Assembly: GCA_022759065.1 (NCBI GenBank) | Contig: JAEMPZ010000119.1 | Coordinates: 1-5,693 of the forward strand | Reading direction: 5' to 3' | Length of the DNA stretch: 5,693 nucleotides | Origin: Acidobacteriota bacterium | GTDB lineage: Bacteria; Acidobacteriota; UBA4820; DSQY01 | Shown here: piece after piece, positions 5,132 through 5,693 of the stretch | Layout of the letters: each line of letters opens with the position of its first letter | Numbering within the stretch: the stretch's first letter is position 1 | Program-made: the position numbers and the translations under genes | Notes under the pieces: model-generated | Told to the model about the DNA's origin: nothing | The model's database searches: none | What the model saw: the letters and a program-made list of their open reading frames with translations, nothing else

Positions 5132-5693
5132 TTAACGCGTTTTGAAATCAACATTGACAATCCAGAACACCTTCACTGCTTGCCCGCCCTGGGCGGTTGG
5201 TTTTGTAAATTGCCACTTACGCACTGCTTCAAGAGCTGCCTCATTGAAAATGGCATTGTCGGACTTTAGGACTCGCGCGTTGATGACGTCGCCGTTTTCG
5301 TCAACGATCAGCTCAACCGTAACGCGCCCCTGCAATCCCATGGCAAGGGCGGCTGGGGGGTATGTGGGGTTTACCTGGCGAAGGACCTTCAGCGGCGCGG
5401 TGCTGCCCATGGGCAGAATCGTCTGCTTGGCGGTCGTCGCCGAACCAAGAACGCCGCCGAGGACGCCACCCTCGATGCCGCCTTCAACGCCGCCTTCAAC
5501 GCCACCCTCACCCGCTCCCGCATTGGCCGTTGACGGCGGCGGGATCTTTTCCGGAATAACGGTTGGCGTCACCAGCTTGTTCGGATCCATTGGCGCCGGG
5601 GCCTCGACCTTTGGCGCGGCCACCTTTGGCGCCGGCGGCGGCGGCGGAGGCGGAGGCGGGGGCGGGGGCGGGGCCGCCGACGTGAAGAAAGAC
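5132..5693 (-). CDS. tonB: TonB-family energy transducer, C-terminal part (N-terminus beyond window)
   Basis: TonB spans the periplasm and passes energy from the inner-membrane ExbB-ExbD motor to outer-membrane TonB-dependent receptors. The frame stays open to the window edge, giving 186 visible residues and no start. The GTG at 5621-5623 lies inside the Pro/Ala-rich spacer and is not a credible start. In order the visible protein has SFFTSAA, 13 consecutive prolines (5633-5671), an Ala-Pro-Lys-Val-rich stretch, a Gly-Gly-Val-Glu type linker (5444-5512), and a TonB C-terminal domain of about 85 residues. That domain carries the QVNPTYPPAA motif, AVRKWQFTKP and a final VNVDFKTR strand. The cytoplasmic tail and membrane anchor, probably some tens of residues, are missing only because the window ends. 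It is the first gene of the visible tonB-exbB-exbD-exbD operon, 37 bases ahead of exbB. Its receptor partner is unknown. Confidence 0.9.
   Translation of the reverse strand, partial: SFFTSAAPPPPPPPPPPPPPAPKVAAPKVEAPAPMDPNKLVTPTVIPEKIPPPSTANAGAGEGGVEGGVEGGIEGGVLGGVLGSATTAKQTILPMGSTAPLKVLRQVNPTYPPAALAMGLQGRVTVELIVDENGDVINARVLKSDNAIFNEAALEAVRKWQFTKPTAQGGQAVKVFWIVNVDFKTR
5444..5512 (-). repeat. tonB: Glycine-rich coding repeat in the TonB linker
   Basis: This segment encodes a run of four-residue units of the form GGV(E/L), in the order GGVE, GGVE, GGIE, GGVL, GGVL. In DNA it appears as 12-base repeats, two of them identical (CCGCCTTCAACG on the plus strand). It forms a flexible linker between the Pro-rich spacer and the TonB C-terminal domain. 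Units of 12 bases can expand or shrink without breaking the frame. Confidence 0.85.

Overview
The window looks like a piece of a diderm (Gram-negative) bacterial chromosome of moderately high GC. All recognisable genes lie on the minus strand, so the order of transcription runs from high to low coordinates: tonB1 (N-terminus outside the window), exbB, exbD1, exbD2, then hppA, then tonB2. The TonB style (a run of 13 prolines followed by a Gly-Gly-Val-Glu type repeat linker), one ExbB followed by two ExbD genes, and a potassium-independent proton pyrophosphatase recall Acidobacteriota, or secondarily Myxococcota and other former Deltaproteobacteria. This placement is inferred from remembered family style, not from a search.

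Region by region. Positions 5132-5693 encode the C-terminal part of a TonB energy transducer, still open at the window edge. 4426-5094, 3934-4404 and 3517-3918 encode ExbB and two ExbD proteins, with gaps of 37, 21 and 15 bases and purine-rich ribosome binding sites, so they form one operon with tonB1. A hairpin with a U-rich tail at 3392-3433 ends that operon. A candidate sigma-70 promoter (3436-3464) sits directly against this hairpin and would start hppA transcription inside its stem. A leader with a further hairpin precedes hppA (1070-3304), a 744-residue proton-pumping membrane pyrophosphatase. A second intrinsic terminator (1008-1043) follows hppA. Then comes a complete second TonB-family protein (243-959) with its own strong ribosome binding site. 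Positions 1-242 hold no gene I can support. They contain a degenerate 7-base tandem repeat (62-145) and two adjoining 8-base repeat runs (181-233).

How the genes fit together. ExbB-ExbD uses the proton gradient across the inner membrane to drive TonB, which energises outer-membrane TonB-dependent receptors. HppA makes a proton gradient by hydrolysing pyrophosphate. A gradient producer is thus flanked by gradient users, though terminators divide them into separate transcription units. I see no clearly new biological system. The points most worth a second look are the promoter-in-terminator arrangement upstream of hppA, the paired non-identical ExbD proteins, the 12-base sequence shared by the two terminators, and the short-unit repeats downstream of tonB2.
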